Of a DNA stretch of 64,000 bases, positions 30,602 through 43,840 are shown in pieces. Both the position numbers and the translations under genes were made by a program. The stretch is from Enterobacter asburiae (GTDB taxonomy: Bacteria > Pseudomonadota > Gammaproteobacteria > Enterobacterales > Enterobacteriaceae). The notes below the pieces were generated by a model that saw only the letters and a program-made list of their open reading frames with translations, did not search any database and was not told the DNA's origin. The stretch is from assembly GCF_007035645.1 (NCBI RefSeq), contig NZ_AP019632.1, forward strand, positions 1,116,001-1,180,000. Reading direction: 5' to 3'. Each line of letters begins with the position of its first letter. Position 1 is the first letter of the stretch.

Positions 30602-30660
30602 TCGCGCGCTATTGTGCTGGCAGGGCAGCAACCTTATGCGCGGTATAAGAGAAACTTTGA

Positions 30661-31551
30661 ATGACAACGCTTAATCTGGGCTATCTCGCCACCTTCCGTC
30701 TGGTGATACAGCGCGGCAGCTTTTCAGCGGCAGCGGATGCGCTGGGTATTTCCCAGCCTGCCGTCAGCCTGCAAATACGTCAGCTGGAGCAGTTTCTGCA
30801 AACGCGGCTGGTGGAGCGTACCGGACGAGGGATTAAGGCTACGGCTGCCGGGCAGGCGTTGCTGGCGCACGGGGAGCGTATTCAGCAGGCGGTGGATGAC
30901 GCTATCCGGTCCGTGAGCGCATTCAGCCACGATGTGAGCGGCACCATTACGCTTGGCACGGGGGCAACGGCCTGCATCCATCTTCTGCCGCCGCTGCTGG
31001 AGAAGCTGCGCAAGGACTATCCGCTTCTGAGCGTGGGGGTGACGACGGGCAACACCCTCGACATCGTCAGGGCCATCGAAGAGAACCGGCTCGATATGGG
31101 GCTGGTGACGCTGCCGGTGAGCGGCAGAGCGCTGGACGTCATGCCGGTAATGGACGAAGAGTTTGTTTTTATCGCGTCGCGGGAGCAGCAGGATGCTTTC
31201 AGGGGTTTTACCCCGGAGGCGCTGCACGCTCAGCCGCTGATTGCCTTTGAATCAGGCAGCGGTACCCGGGCGCTGATCGATGGCTGGTTTGCGGCTAATG
31301 GATTAGCGATCGCACCGGTGATGCAGCTTGGCAGCATCGAGGCGATCAAACGCATGGTTCGCGCGGGGCTGGGCTACAGTATTGTGCCGAGAATGGCGGT
31401 CGAACAGGATGCCGATCGCGAAGGGCTATGCGTGATGTCGCTTACGCCTATGCTGCAGCGGCAGCTGGCGGTGGTAATGCGGCAGGATAAAATCCTCAGC
31501 AAAGGGATCGCGGCCATTATTCGGCTCGTGCAAGATCCTTCGGCTGTTTAG
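30661..31551 (+). CDS. LysR-family transcriptional regulator
   Basis: 296 residues. The N-terminal LysR helix-turn-helix (residues about 5-65: FRLVIQRGSFSAAADALGISQPAVSLQIRQLE) is followed by a periplasmic-binding-protein-like effector domain (residues about 90-295). It is divergent from the MFS transporter gene and presumably controls it through the operator between them. The effector is unknown. Its end overlaps the end of the convergent yfgG gene by 4 bp. Confidence 0.92.
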   Translation: MTTLNLGYLATFRLVIQRGSFSAAADALGISQPAVSLQIRQLEQFLQTRLVERTGRGIKATAAGQALLAHGERIQQAVDDAIRSVSAFSHDVSGTITLGTGATACIHLLPPLLEKLRKDYPLLSVGVTTGNTLDIVRAIEENRLDMGLVTLPVSGRALDVMPVMDEEFVFIASREQQDAFRGFTPEALHAQPLIAFESGSGTRALIDGWFAANGLAIAPVMQLGSIEAIKRMVRAGLGYSIVPRMAVEQDADREGLCVMSLTPMLQRQLAVVMRQDKILSKGIAAIIRLVQDPSAV

Positions 31552-31736
31552 CGGTCAGCGGTGTCGACGGTCAGGCTGGATTGCTGCGACTGGGTTTTGT
31601 CCTGATGGTGGTACCAGGCGCCAATTGAAGAGTAAACGAAGCGGCCAAAGAAAAACAGGAAGCTGATGAGCAGTATGATGCGGGTCATTCGGGTATTAAA
31701 TTGATGTCGTTTGCGCATACGCGTGACCTGACTCAC
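31548..31736 (-). CDS. yfgG: YfgG, small membrane protein
   Basis: 62 residues from a GTG start that gives the conserved opening MSQVTRMRKRHQFNTRMTRI. A CCAGGA stretch lies upstream. One membrane segment (ILLISFLFFFGRFVY) is followed by a polar tail. It matches E. coli YfgG, whose loss affects nickel/cobalt tolerance and biofilm formation as far as I recall. It marks the return of the E. coli order after the 19.5-kb insertion. Confidence 0.9.
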   Translation of the reverse strand: MSQVTRMRKRHQFNTRMTRIILLISFLFFFGRFVYSSIGAWYHHQDKTQSQQSSLTVDTADR

Positions 31737-31941
31737 TCTGTTTTTCCTGGATAAGCCCTTTTGGGCGACGAGGATATTAAGGCACAGCGGGAAGGCGGGG
31801 TCAATTCTGCTGTGTGTAAATAACCGTCAATGTTTACATTGATTAATGTTATTGAAATTAATTAATGCATTTACCATATTGATAATATGAAGAAAATAAT
31901 TTCAAAAAAAACGCCGCAAAAAGTTATTTGCGTAAAGTAGT

Positions 31942-31955
31942 TTGATTTAAGTCAA
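31942..31955. promoter_or_regulatory. FNR-like site upstream of pdeF
   Basis: TTGAT-TTAA-GTCAA matches the FNR consensus TTGAT-N4-ATCAA at nine of ten bases. It lies 134 bp upstream of the pdeF start. E. coli YfgF is described as an anaerobically expressed c-di-GMP phosphodiesterase, which fits. The gap 31737-32089 is otherwise AT-rich and must carry the divergent promoters of yfgG and pdeF; I saw no other clear element in it. Confidence 0.55.
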
Positions 31956-32089
31956 CGGCTTCCCGGCCCTGATATTTAAAATCCTTCCTCCATACAGTTC
32001 GCCCCTCACCTTGCCGGGCGGCGCGTACGTCAGGTTGGATGCCTGTCTTTATTTTCCCTCTGGAGCGAAAGGGGTTTAACCGGGCATCT

Positions 32090-34330
32090 ATGAACATTCT
32101 GGCTTTCCTGAAAAAAAATGAAAACCGCTGGTGGGCATTGCCGCTTATTTTGCCTGTGGTTTTACTTCCCGTGCTGAGCATTGCGAATACGTTCACGCAG
32201 CTGGGCGACGGCATTGCGGCACTCTATTATTTACCCCTCTCATTTTTGCTTTCGCTGATGATGTTCTTTGGCCTGGAAGCGCTGCCCGGGATCGTATTGT
32301 CGCTGTTTATCCGCTATTACCCGTCGGTCGGGATGTTTGAAACCGTCGCGGGGATCCTCCATTTTGTCGTCCCTTTAGTGCTCAGCTGGGGTGGCTACCG
32401 GGTGTTTGCGCCCAGACGGAATATGACCGCGTACGGCGACGTGCGGCTGATGGCGCAGCGCATCTTCTGGCAGGCGTTCTGCCCCGCGACGCTGTTTCTG
32501 GTGCTGTTTCAGTTTGCGGTGTATTTAGGCGTGTATGAGAGCCGTCAGAGCCTTGCGGGATTAAATCCCCTCAATATTCGCACGCTCATCAACTATCAGA
32601 CGCTGCTGGTCAGCGGCCTGACGGGCGTGCCGCTGAGCTATCTGCTGATCCGCCTGCTTCGTCATCCGCGCTATATCAAAAGCCTTCTCTCGCAGATCCG
32701 TTCCGAGATAGACAAAAAGGTGACGGTCGTTGAGTTGTTGGTGTGGGCTATCGCGCTTGGCGGGCTGCTTTCGCTGCTGCTGCTTCCGATGAATGAGAAC
32801 AGCTCCATTTTCACCACCAACTATACTCTTTCCCTGCTGATGCCGGTGATGCTCTGGGGCGCGATGCGTTTTGGCTATAAGCTGATTTCGCTTATCTGGA
32901 CGCCGATACTGCTGGTGTCTATTCACTATTTTTACCGCTATATCCCGGTGAACCCGGGGTATGACATTCAGCTGGCGATCACCTCTTCCAGTTACCTGGT
33001 CTTCTCGTTCGTGGTGATTTATATGTCGATGCTGGCGACCCGGCAGCGCGCAGCGAACAAACGCTCCCGCAGGCTGGCGCTGCTCGACCCGGTCGTCCAT
33101 ATGCCTAATCTGCGGGCGCTGTCGCGCGATCTGGCGAAAAACCCGTGGTCGGCGCTCTGCCTGCTGCGCATTCCGGAGCTGGAAATTCTGGGCCGAAATT
33201 ACGGCGTGTTGCTGCGCATTCAGTACAAACAGCAGCTGGCGCAGTGGGTGAATGGCATTCTCCAGCCCAATGAGCTGGTGTATCACCTGACCGGGTATGA
33301 CCTGGCGGTACGGCTTAACGCGGAATCGCACCAGCAGCGGATTGAGGCCCTGGACGAGCACATCAAGCAGTTCCGCTTTGTCTGGGACGGCATGCCGCTG
33401 CAGCCGCAGGTGGGCGTGAGCTATTGCTATGTCCGGTCCCCGGTTAACCATCTTTATCTGGTGCTGGGCGAGCTGGGCGTGGTTGCCGACCTGTCGCTCT
33501 CCTCCAACCATCCGGAAAACCTTCAGCAGCGTGGGGCCGTCCATTTGCAGCGCAGCCTGAAGGATAAAGTTGCGATGATGAGCCGCCTGCAAAAGGCGCT
33601 CGATAACGACGAATTCGCCCTGCTGGTTCAACCCGTTTGCGGCATGCGTGGCGATTGCTATCACGAAGTCCTGCTCCGAATGCCGGATATAAACGGGCTA
33701 TTGATTTCCCCCGACCAGTTCCTGCCCGTCGCGCAGGAGTTTGGTCTCTCCTCGCGGGTAGATTTATGGGTGCTCGAGCACACCCTGCGCTTTCTCGCCG
33801 CGCATCGCGAAAGACTGCCCGGCCAGCGCTTTGCCATTAATCTTGCCCCGTCGACCGTGTGTCGGGTGCAGTTTCCGCTTGAGGTGAGTCGCCTGCTGGC
33901 GAAATACGCCATTGAGCCGTGGCAGCTAATCTTTGAAGTGACGGAGTGCAGCACCTTTTGCAATGCGGAGCAGGCGCTACACATCCTCCGGCAGCTGCAG
34001 AAAATGGGGGTACGTATTGCAATTGATGATTTTGGCACCGGCTATGCGAGCTATGCGCGGCTGAAAAGCGTGGACGCGGATATTCTCAAGATTGACGGCA
34101 GCTTTATTCGCAATATCGTCAACAACAGCCTGGATTATCAGATTGTGGCGTCTATCTGCCATCTGGCGCGCATGAAAAAGATGCTGGTGGTAGCGGAGTA
34201 TGTCGAAAGCGAAGAGATACGTAGCGCGGTTCAGGCGCTAGGCATCGATTATGTGCAGGGTTATCTGATTGGCAGACCGGCACCGCTTGAGTCACTGCTG
34301 GAAGCAGAGGCGTCCACCGCGGACGCCTGA
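32090..34330 (+). CDS. pdeF: PdeF (YfgF), c-di-GMP phosphodiesterase with degenerate GGDEF domain
   Basis: 746 residues from the ATG at 32090, matching E. coli YfgF in length; an in-frame ATG at 32039 is less likely. An N-terminal membrane sensor domain has about eight segments (residues 10-330, MASE1-like). A GGDEF-like domain follows (about 340-480) in which the GGDEF motif is lost (TGYDLAV occupies the place), so it cannot be a cyclase. A C-terminal EAL domain keeps EVLLR, the metal/catalytic DDFGTGYASYARL and QGYLIGRP, so it should hydrolyse c-di-GMP. The stop lies 4 bp from the convergent ppx stop. Confidence 0.95.
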   Translation: MNILAFLKKNENRWWALPLILPVVLLPVLSIANTFTQLGDGIAALYYLPLSFLLSLMMFFGLEALPGIVLSLFIRYYPSVGMFETVAGILHFVVPLVLSWGGYRVFAPRRNMTAYGDVRLMAQRIFWQAFCPATLFLVLFQFAVYLGVYESRQSLAGLNPLNIRTLINYQTLLVSGLTGVPLSYLLIRLLRHPRYIKSLLSQIRSEIDKKVTVVELLVWAIALGGLLSLLLLPMNENSSIFTTNYTLSLLMPVMLWGAMRFGYKLISLIWTPILLVSIHYFYRYIPVNPGYDIQLAITSSSYLVFSFVVIYMSMLATRQRAANKRSRRLALLDPVVHMPNLRALSRDLAKNPWSALCLLRIPELEILGRNYGVLLRIQYKQQLAQWVNGILQPNELVYHLTGYDLAVRLNAESHQQRIEALDEHIKQFRFVWDGMPLQPQVGVSYCYVRSPVNHLYLVLGELGVVADLSLSSNHPENLQQRGAVHLQRSLKDKVAMMSRLQKALDNDEFALLVQPVCGMRGDCYHEVLLRMPDINGLLISPDQFLPVAQEFGLSSRVDLWVLEHTLRFLAAHRERLPGQRFAINLAPSTVCRVQFPLEVSRLLAKYAIEPWQLIFEVTECSTFCNAEQALHILRQLQKMGVRIAIDDFGTGYASYARLKSVDADILKIDGSFIRNIVNNSLDYQIVASICHLARMKKMLVVAEYVESEEIRSAVQALGIDYVQGYLIGRPAPLESLLEAEASTADA

Positions 34331-34334
34331 GCCG

Positions 34335-35873
34335 TTACGCGGCGACGTCGGCGCTCTCTTCTTCAATTTTGAGCAGCCAGCCGGTGACCGCTTCCCAGTA
34401 CTGCTGCTCTTTTTCCAGGTCCAGCAGGACCAGCGCGTTCTGGCTGAACCAGTCGTGCGGGAAGCTCAGCGTCCAGTGATGGTCGTCGGTTTTAAGCTTC
34501 AGCGTAGGCGGCGTGGTGGTGGCCTGACGCTGGTTATTGAGCAGCACGCCCAGACGCAGCAGCTGAATAAGCGGCAGAAACTGTTTTTTCTTGAACAGCG
34601 TAAAGCGCGGCAGGTCGTCGAGCTTGATGGCCTTGCGGTGATAACGCACCAGGGTCGCCATCATGGTTTGCTGCTCCTGGTTGAAGCCAGGCAGATCGCT
34701 GTTTTGCAGAATGTAGGCCGAATGGCGGTGCATCCCGCTGTGGTTGATGTTCAGCCCCACCTCGTGCAGCATCGCGGCCCATTTCAACAGCGCGGCAAGC
34801 TGCGGGTGCGCGAGCTTCGGATTCTGCTCCTGCCACTGTTCGTACATCTGCACCGTGGTGTCCAGCACGCGCTTCGCCTGTTCACGGTCGATGTTGTATT
34901 GATTGGCGAGACTTTGCGCGGTGCGGCTGCGAATATCCTGATGGCGGAAGCGGCCTTCCATCTCATACAGCACGCCTTCACGCAGCGCGCCGTCCGACAG
35001 ACGCAGCTCTTTTATGGCGAGGGCATCAAACACGCCGCAGAGAATAGCCAGCCCCGGCACGAATACCGCTTTACGCTCGTCGGAAAGACCCGGCAGGCTT
35101 AAGGCGTCAAAACTTTTATGCTTCAGCACTTCTTCGGTCAGCAACGTCAGGCGTTCGGGCGTGATAAACCCGTCTTTTTCACCCATCGCCAGCAGCACTT
35201 CATGCGCCGCCTTGATGGTGCCCGACGCGCCCAGCGCCACGTTCCAGCCCTGAATACGGTACTGCCAGGCCAGGTTTTCCAGCTTCTGGACAGCCGCCAT
35301 ACGCGCGCGCTGGAAGTTCTCGCGGGTGATGGTGCCGCCCGGGAAATACATCTGCGCGAAGCTGACGCAGCCCATTCGGCGGCTTTCCACCAGGCGCGGC
35401 TCAAAGTCTTCGCCGATCACCAGCTCCGTAGAGCCACCGCCGATATCGATAACCAGCTTGCGCCCTTTTTCCGGCTGGGTGTGCTCGACGCCCATGAAAA
35501 TCAGACGCGCTTCCTCGTTGCCGGAGATGATCTCAATCGGGTAGGGGATCACTTTTTCGGCCCGCTTGAGGAACTCCGGGGCGTTCAGGGCCTGGCGCAG
35601 GGTGTGAGTGCCCACGATGCACACGCTGGAGGGCGAGAAGCCCTGCAGGCGTTCAGCAAACAGCGACAGGCAGTTTAACCCGCGCTCCATCGCCTCTTCG
35701 CTGAGCATGCTGCGTTCATCAAGACCATCCGCCAGGTGTACGCGCTGCTTCAGACGACCGATGATCTGCAGCGCGCCATCCACCTCACGGGCGATGACCA
35801 TGTGGAAACTGTTAGAGCCAAGGTCGACCGCGGCGAATTCCTGCGGGCGTGGGGTCTTATCATTTATCGGCAT
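34335..35873 (-). CDS. ppx: Exopolyphosphatase
   Basis: 512 residues, the family length. An N-terminal ASKHA-fold phosphatase domain has [13 protein letters not shown] and the second phosphate loop [16 protein letters not shown]; the C-terminal part is an HD-like helical domain ([20 protein letters not shown]). It removes orthophosphate from polyphosphate chain ends and hydrolyses pppGpp. It follows ppk by 3 bp, so the two are one operon and are probably translationally coupled. Confidence 0.97.
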   Translation of the reverse strand: MPINDKTPRPQEFAAVDLGSNSFHMVIAREVDGALQIIGRLKQRVHLADGLDERSMLSEEAMERGLNCLSLFAERLQGFSPSSVCIVGTHTLRQALNAPEFLKRAEKVIPYPIEIISGNEEARLIFMGVEHTQPEKGRKLVIDIGGGSTELVIGEDFEPRLVESRRMGCVSFAQMYFPGGTITRENFQRARMAAVQKLENLAWQYRIQGWNVALGASGTIKAAHEVLLAMGEKDGFITPERLTLLTEEVLKHKSFDALSLPGLSDERKAVFVPGLAILCGVFDALAIKELRLSDGALREGVLYEMEGRFRHQDIRSRTAQSLANQYNIDREQAKRVLDTTVQMYEQWQEQNPKLAHPQLAALLKWAAMLHEVGLNINHSGMHRHSAYILQNSDLPGFNQEQQTMMATLVRYHRKAIKLDDLPRFTLFKKKQFLPLIQLLRLGVLLNNQRQATTTPPTLKLKTDDHHWTLSFPHDWFSQNALVLLDLEKEQQYWEAVTGWLLKIEEESADVAA

Positions 35874-35876
35874 AGG

Positions 35877-37937
35877 TTAATCGGGTTGCTCGAGTGATTT
35901 GATATAGTCGTAAATCGCCAGTTGCGACCGCACTTTGCGGCGGTTGCCGCGCGGTACATAGCGGTTACTGAGTTCTTTGTCGATATAGCGTGCTTTCACG
36001 GTATCGCTGAACAGAATCTCGATGATGTCGAGGATCTGCTGCTTCAGTCGCGGATCCAGCAGCGGTGCCGCGACTTCAATACGGTAGTCAATATTGCGCG
36101 TCATCCAGTCTGCCGAAGAGAGATAGACCTGTTTATCACCCGCATTATCAAAAATATAGATCCGATCGTGTTCCAGGTAACGGTCAACAATGCTGATCAC
36201 GCGAATATTGTCGCTGATGCCTTCCAGTTCCGGGATCAGCGAGCACATGCCGCGGATCAGCAGGTTAACCGGCACGCCGGAGCTGGATGCCGCGTACAGC
36301 CTGTCCACCAGCCCTTTGTCGACCAGGTTGTTAAGCTTCAGCGTGATGCCGGACGACAGCCCTTTCTGGGCATTGGCGATCTCTTTATCGATCATATCGT
36401 ACAGCAGGCGGCGCGAGTTCTGCGGCGAGACCAGCAGATAGTCAAAGCTCACCGGACGGTACGGGTTTTCGATAAAGTTAAAGACCCGGCGCACTTCGTT
36501 AGTGATGCGGGCGTCGGCGGTTAAGAGCGAGTAGTCGGTATAAATTCGCGCCGTTTTCTCGTTAAAGTTCCCGGTACCGATGTGGGCATAACGCACAACA
36601 TCGTCACCCTCTTTGCGGGAGATCAGGAACAGCTTGGCGTGAATTTTCAGCCCCGGCGCGGAGAAGATAACGTGTACGCCCGCTTCCGTCAGACGGCGCG
36701 CCCAGTGAATATTTGCCTCTTCGTCGAAGCGCGCCTGCAGCTCAACCACCACGGTGACTTTTTTGGCGTTGTGCGCCGCATGGATCATCGCATCGATGAT
36801 GCGGGAATCTTTTGCCACGCGGTAGATGTTGATTTTGATCGCCAGGACGCTCGGGTCGAAAGAGGCCTGACGCAGCAGTTCCAGCACGTGCTCGAACGTG
36901 TGGTACGGATAGTAGAGCAGGACATCGCGTTCGCGAATGGCGTCGAACCCGTTGCGGAATTTATCAAACCACAGATGGCGCAGGCGCGGCAGCGGCTTGT
37001 TCACCAGATTGGCTTTGCCGACGTTTGGGAAGCCAATAAAGTCTTTAAAGTTGTGGTAGCGGCCACCCGGCACGATGGAGTCATAGCGCGAAATGGTCAG
37101 CTTCTCGCGCAGCATCTCCACCATGGCGTCCGGCATATCGCGCTGATAAACAAAGCGCACCGGCTCGGCCGTCAGGCGCTGTTTGAGGCTGGAGGACATC
37201 AGCTCCATCAGGCTGGCTTCCATCTCGTGCACCAGGTCATATTCGGCGTCACGGGTCATCTTCATCGAGTAGGCGTTTAACGCATCGTAATCGAAGAAGC
37301 CTTTAAAGATGTCGTCCAGGCAGTAGCGCAGGATGTTATCCAGCAGGATCATTGGCTTGCGTCGGCGCGGGGTTTCCGGCGGCAGGTTCACAAAGCGTGG
37401 CACCTTGTCGGACGGGATCTCCAGCAGCGCGTAACGGATAGACTCACCGCGAATAATTTCCACCGCCAGGTAGGTGTAGTCATCTTTCAGGAACTGCACC
37501 AGATCGGTTTCGCGGTTGATCAGAATCGGGGTAATGTGCTGGCGCAGATAGTGTTTGAAGTAGTGGCGCAGCCAGTTTTGCTGGTTAACGGAAAGCTGGC
37601 GTTCGTTAATCAGGAAGATTTGATTGCGCGCCATCTCCAGCAGCAGTTCGTTATACAGGCCGTCAAATTCCTGATCGGCTTTCAGCACGCGGGACTGGAT
37701 TTTGCCCAGCAGATGCCGCGAGTGCGAGTTTAAGCCCTGTTCTTCGCTGATGATGATGCGTCTTTTCAGCTCGGCAAAGCGAACCTTGTAGAACTCATCC
37801 AGGTTGTTGGAATAAATGCCCAAAAAACGCATGCGCTCGATAAGCGGGTTACTTTTGTCTGCCGCTTCCTGGAGTACACGTTCGTTGAATGCTAACCAGC
37901 TTAGCTCTTTCTCGATATATAACTTTTCCTGACCCAT
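35877..37937 (-). CDS. ppk: Polyphosphate kinase 1
   Basis: 686 residues. It polymerises the gamma-phosphate of ATP into polyphosphate at the inner membrane. It has the N, H, C1 and C2 domains of PPK1. The two catalytic histidines are in [10 protein letters not shown] and [11 protein letters not shown], equivalent to His435 and His454 of E. coli. Regions for the arginine-rich ATP site ([16 protein letters not shown]) are present. It is the first gene of ppk-ppx. A REP element lies in the upstream gap. Confidence 0.97.
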   Translation of the reverse strand: MGQEKLYIEKELSWLAFNERVLQEAADKSNPLIERMRFLGIYSNNLDEFYKVRFAELKRRIIISEEQGLNSHSRHLLGKIQSRVLKADQEFDGLYNELLLEMARNQIFLINERQLSVNQQNWLRHYFKHYLRQHITPILINRETDLVQFLKDDYTYLAVEIIRGESIRYALLEIPSDKVPRFVNLPPETPRRRKPMILLDNILRYCLDDIFKGFFDYDALNAYSMKMTRDAEYDLVHEMEASLMELMSSSLKQRLTAEPVRFVYQRDMPDAMVEMLREKLTISRYDSIVPGGRYHNFKDFIGFPNVGKANLVNKPLPRLRHLWFDKFRNGFDAIRERDVLLYYPYHTFEHVLELLRQASFDPSVLAIKINIYRVAKDSRIIDAMIHAAHNAKKVTVVVELQARFDEEANIHWARRLTEAGVHVIFSAPGLKIHAKLFLISRKEGDDVVRYAHIGTGNFNEKTARIYTDYSLLTADARITNEVRRVFNFIENPYRPVSFDYLLVSPQNSRRLLYDMIDKEIANAQKGLSSGITLKLNNLVDKGLVDRLYAASSSGVPVNLLIRGMCSLIPELEGISDNIRVISIVDRYLEHDRIYIFDNAGDKQVYLSSADWMTRNIDYRIEVAAPLLDPRLKQQILDIIEILFSDTVKARYIDKELSNRYVPRGNRRKVRSQLAIYDYIKSLEQPD

Positions 37938-38108
37938 TACAGCTCACACTCCAGTTCAATCACAGGACGTGGTAAATCCGTCTCGTCCTTATTATGGCGA
38001 GCATTTCCACGATATGTCCAACAGTGCCAGAAAAGTATGACAGTTATTTTTTTTGTTGGGGATTTTAGAAGGTTGGAGAAGGGAATATCGGGTAATGCAA
38101 TGAACAGG

Positions 38109-38136
38109 TCGGGTAAGCGCAGCAGCGCCACCCGAC
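38109..38136. repeat. Single REP-type element
   Basis: An inverted repeat, TCGGGT(AAGCGC)...(GCGCCA)CCCGA, lies in the gap between purN and ppk. It has the hairpin form of enterobacterial REP sequences and shares GGTAAGCGCAGC with the paired element at 41521-41588. Confidence 0.75.
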
Positions 38137-38144
38137 GTAACAAA

Positions 38145-39823
<1,679 letters not shown>

Positions 39824-39881
39824 TTAAATCCCCACGCGATTGCATAGCTAGTAAGAAAAATCGGCGCAATTCTAACAGTCC

Positions 39882-39897
39882 AGGCAAACGTTTGCGA
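39882..39897. promoter_or_regulatory. PurR box of purMN
   Basis: AGGCAAACGTTTGCGA contains the perfect palindrome GCAAACGTTTGC and fits the PurR consensus. It lies 62 bp upstream of the purM start, in the place expected for repression of purMN by PurR with hypoxanthine or guanine. Confidence 0.85.
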
Positions 39898-39972
39898 GCC
39901 TATTCTGGACGTGGGGATCTTTTTTTCTATGTACCTCGTGAATGCAGCCAAACTTGACTCTGTTCACGAAAA

Positions 39973-40043
39973 TGAAACCGGTTTCTGAGAACTGCTTGCA
40001 ACGATTATTCCCTTTGCACATCATCGAACTGAAACCGGTTTCT
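39973..40043. promoter_or_regulatory. Two AscG-like operators upstream of the phospho-beta-glucosidase gene
   Basis: TGAAACCGGTTTCT occurs at 39973-39986 and again at 40030-40043, 57 bp apart. The palindrome matches the AscG operator TGAAACCGGTTTCA known from E. coli (LacI/GalR family). A pair spaced by about five helical turns suits looping repression of the gene starting at 40087. The repressor gene is not in the window. Confidence 0.8.
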
Positions 40044-40047
40044 GTAA

Positions 40048-41517
<1,470 letters not shown>

Positions 41518-41520
41518 TTG

Positions 41521-41588
41521 TCGGGTGGCGCTAACGCTTACCCGACCTACACTACACGTAGGCCCGCGTAAGCGCAGCGCCACCGGGC
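41521..41588. repeat. Paired REP elements (BIME-like)
   Basis: Two REP units in opposite orientation face each other: CGGGTGGCGCTAACGCTTACCCG and a second copy containing CCGCGTAAGCGCAGC and CCACCGGG. They lie directly after the phospho-beta-glucosidase stop. They are enterobacterial intergenic repeats likely to stabilise the mRNA end. Confidence 0.8.
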
Positions 41589-41605
41589 AGAACCCCGCAC
41601 CCAAG

Positions 41606-41630
41606 CCGGAGTCTCGCCTCCGGTTTTTTT
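41606..41630 (+). terminator. Intrinsic terminator after the phospho-beta-glucosidase gene
   Basis: A 6-bp stem CCGGAG / CTCCGG with a 6-nt loop is followed by seven T. It follows the REP pair and precedes the upp promoter. Confidence 0.75.
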
Positions 41631-41696
41631 GTCTCTAAATCACTTTGCTTGATACACGTCAAGCAACATGGGTATGGCCTAATCCGAAAAAAGCGG

Positions 41697-41717
41697 TATA
41701 ATCCCGCGATTTTTTTG
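41697..41717 (+). promoter_or_regulatory. upp promoter with UTP-sensitive initial transcribed region
   Basis: A consensus -10 TATAAT is at 41697-41702. Six bases later the likely transcription start reads G-A followed by seven T (41708-41716). In E. coli the upp start region GATTTTTTTTG drives reiterative transcription and UTP-dependent choice of start site, so upp-uraA is expressed mainly when UTP is low. The arrangement is kept here with one T fewer. Confidence 0.7.
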
Positions 41718-41744
41718 CGGACGCCACCTCAGAGGAGAAAGAGA

Positions 41745-42371
41745 ATGAAGATTGTGGAAGTGAAACACCCACTCGTTAAACACAAGTTGGGCCTGATGCG
41801 TGAGCATGACATCAGCACGAAGCGTTTTCGCGAACTGGCATCTGAAGTCGGCAGCCTGCTGACTTACGAAGCGACCTCTGATCTGGAAACAGAAAAAGTC
41901 ACCATCGAAGGCTGGAACGGCCCGGTGCAGGTTGAGCAGATCAAAGGTAAGAAAATTACCGTGGTGCCAATCCTGCGTGCCGGTCTCGGCATGATGGAAG
42001 GCGTGCTGGAGCACGTGCCAAGCGCGCGTATCAGCGTGGTGGGTATCTACCGTAACGAAGAAACCCTTGAGCCGGTTCCTTACTTCCAGAAGCTGGTCTC
42101 TAACATCGACGAGCGTATGGCGCTGGTGGTTGACCCAATGCTCGCGACCGGTGGCTCTATGATCGCCACCATCGACCTGCTGAAAAACGCGGGCTGTAAC
42201 AGCATTAAGGTGCTGGTACTGGTTGCGGCGCCGGAAGGGATCGCGGCGCTGGAAAAAGCGCACCCGGACGTTGAGCTGTATACCGCCTCTATCGACCAGG
42301 GCCTGAACGAGCACGGGTACATCATCCCGGGGCTCGGCGATGCCGGCGATAAGATCTTTGGTACGAAATAA
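41745..42371 (+). CDS. upp: Uracil phosphoribosyltransferase
   Basis: 208 residues, the E. coli length, from the ATG at 41745 ([16 protein letters not shown]), preceded by AGAGGAGAAAGAG. It makes UMP from uracil and PRPP. The PRPP-binding motif is in [12 protein letters not shown], and the uracil-binding tail is [13 protein letters not shown]. It is followed by an attenuator-like hairpin and then uraA. Confidence 0.97.
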   Translation: MKIVEVKHPLVKHKLGLMREHDISTKRFRELASEVGSLLTYEATSDLETEKVTIEGWNGPVQVEQIKGKKITVVPILRAGLGMMEGVLEHVPSARISVVGIYRNEETLEPVPYFQKLVSNIDERMALVVDPMLATGGSMIATIDLLKNAGCNSIKVLVLVAAPEGIAALEKAHPDVELYTASIDQGLNEHGYIIPGLGDAGDKIFGTK

Positions 42372-42387
42372 TCGAATAACGATAAAT

Positions 42388-42416
42388 AAGCCGACTTTGA
42401 TAGTCGGCTTTTTTTT
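42388..42416 (+). terminator. Intrinsic terminator between upp and uraA
   Basis: A perfect 9-bp stem AAGCCGACT / AGTCGGCTT with a 5-nt loop runs into eight T. It lies 17 bp after upp and 38 bp before uraA and probably lowers uraA expression relative to upp. Confidence 0.88.
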
Positions 42417-42454
42417 GAATAAAACACCAACAATACTACACAGAGGAAAACACT

Positions 42455-43744
42455 ATGACGCGCCGTGCTATCGGGGTGAGTGAAAGACCGCCGCTTTTAC
42501 AGACTATCCCGCTTAGTTTGCAGCACCTGTTCGCCATGTTTGGCGCAACCGTGCTGGTGCCAATCCTGTTCCACATTAACCCGGCCACCGTGCTGCTGTT
42601 CAACGGCATTGGTACGCTGCTGTACCTCTTTATCTGTAAAGGCAAAATCCCGGCGTATCTCGGGTCGAGCTTCGCCTTTATCTCGCCGGTGTTGCTGCTG
42701 CTGCCGCTGGGTTATGAAGTCGCGCTGGGCGGCTTTATCATGTGTGGCGTCCTGTTCTGCGTGGTGTCCTTCATTGTGAAGAAAGCCGGTACCGGCTGGC
42801 TGGACGTGATGTTCCCGCCTGCGGCGATGGGCGCCATCGTTGCGGTCATCGGTCTTGAGCTGGCGGGCGTCGCGGCGAATATGGCCGGTCTGCTGCCTGC
42901 TGACGGCCAGTCACCGGATTCCAAAACCATTATCATCTCGCTGGTAACGCTGGGCGTGACGGTGTTTGGCTCCGTGCTGTTCCGCGGCTTCATGGCGATT
43001 ATCCCTATCCTGATCGGCGTGCTGGCGGGCTATGCGCTCTCCTTCGCGATGGGCGTGGTGGACACCACCCCGATCGCTCAGGCCCACTGGTTTGCGCTGC
43101 CAACCTTCTATACGCCACGCTTCGAATGGTTTGCTATTTTCACCATTCTGCCTGCGGCGCTGGTGGTGATTGCGGAGCACGTCGGCCACCTGGTGGTGAC
43201 GGCGAACATCGTTAAGCGCGATTTAATCCGCGACCCGGGTCTGCACCGCTCCATGTTTGCGAACGGTTTCTCCACCATCATCTCCGGTTTCTTCGGCTCG
43301 ACGCCAAACACCACTTACGGTGAGAACATCGGCGTGATGGCGATTACCCGCGTCTACAGTACCTGGGTTATCGGCGGCGCGGCGATTATCGCCATTCTGC
43401 TCTCCTGCGTCGGTAAACTGGCGGCAGCGATTCAGATCATTCCGGTGCCGGTAATGGGCGGCGTTTCTCTGCTGCTGTACGGCGTGATCGGCGCCTCCGG
43501 TATTCGCGTGCTGATTGAATCCAAAGTGGATTACAGCAAGGCGCAAAACCTGATCCTGACCTCCGTTATCCTGATCATCGGCGTGAGCGGCGCGAAGGTG
43601 CACATTGGTGCGGCCGAGCTGAAGGGCATGGCGCTGGCGACCATCGTCGGCGTGGGCCTGAGCCTGATCTTCAAGCTGATCTCGGTCATCCGCCCGGAAG
43701 AAGAAATTCTCGACGCGGACGACAGCGAAAAAGCGTCACATTGA
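42455..43744 (+). CDS. uraA: Uracil:proton symporter
   Basis: 429 residues, the E. coli length, with about 14 membrane segments of the NCS2 family. It imports uracil for Upp. The QHLFAMFGATVLVP motif in segment 1, conserved QH, and the substrate-site glutamates in VIAEHVGHL and TTYGENIGV are visible. CAGAGGAAAACAC precedes the ATG. Its short acidic tail (EEEILDADDSEKASH) is typical. Confidence 0.97.
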   Translation: MTRRAIGVSERPPLLQTIPLSLQHLFAMFGATVLVPILFHINPATVLLFNGIGTLLYLFICKGKIPAYLGSSFAFISPVLLLLPLGYEVALGGFIMCGVLFCVVSFIVKKAGTGWLDVMFPPAAMGAIVAVIGLELAGVAANMAGLLPADGQSPDSKTIIISLVTLGVTVFGSVLFRGFMAIIPILIGVLAGYALSFAMGVVDTTPIAQAHWFALPTFYTPRFEWFAIFTILPAALVVIAEHVGHLVVTANIVKRDLIRDPGLHRSMFANGFSTIISGFFGSTPNTTYGENIGVMAITRVYSTWVIGGAAIIAILLSCVGKLAAAIQIIPVPVMGGVSLLLYGVIGASGIRVLIESKVDYSKAQNLILTSVILIIGVSGAKVHIGAAELKGMALATIVGVGLSLIFKLISVIRPEEEILDADDSEKASH

Positions 43745-43751
43745 TCGTATT

Positions 43752-43773
43752 ACCGGGCGAGGGATCGCCCGGT
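43752..43773 (+). terminator. Hairpin after uraA, terminator-like
   Basis: A perfect 9-bp stem ACCGGGCGA / TCGCCCGGT with a GGGA tetraloop lies 7 bp after uraA. The following bases are TCTCTCCTTG, so the T-tract is poor, and partial readthrough into hda is likely. Confidence 0.6.
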
Positions 43774-43840
43774 TCTCTCCTTGCAGGTTCCGTGTTAAAC
43801 TCCATTCCGATTTTACGTAGGATCTCTGGTTGAGGTATTT

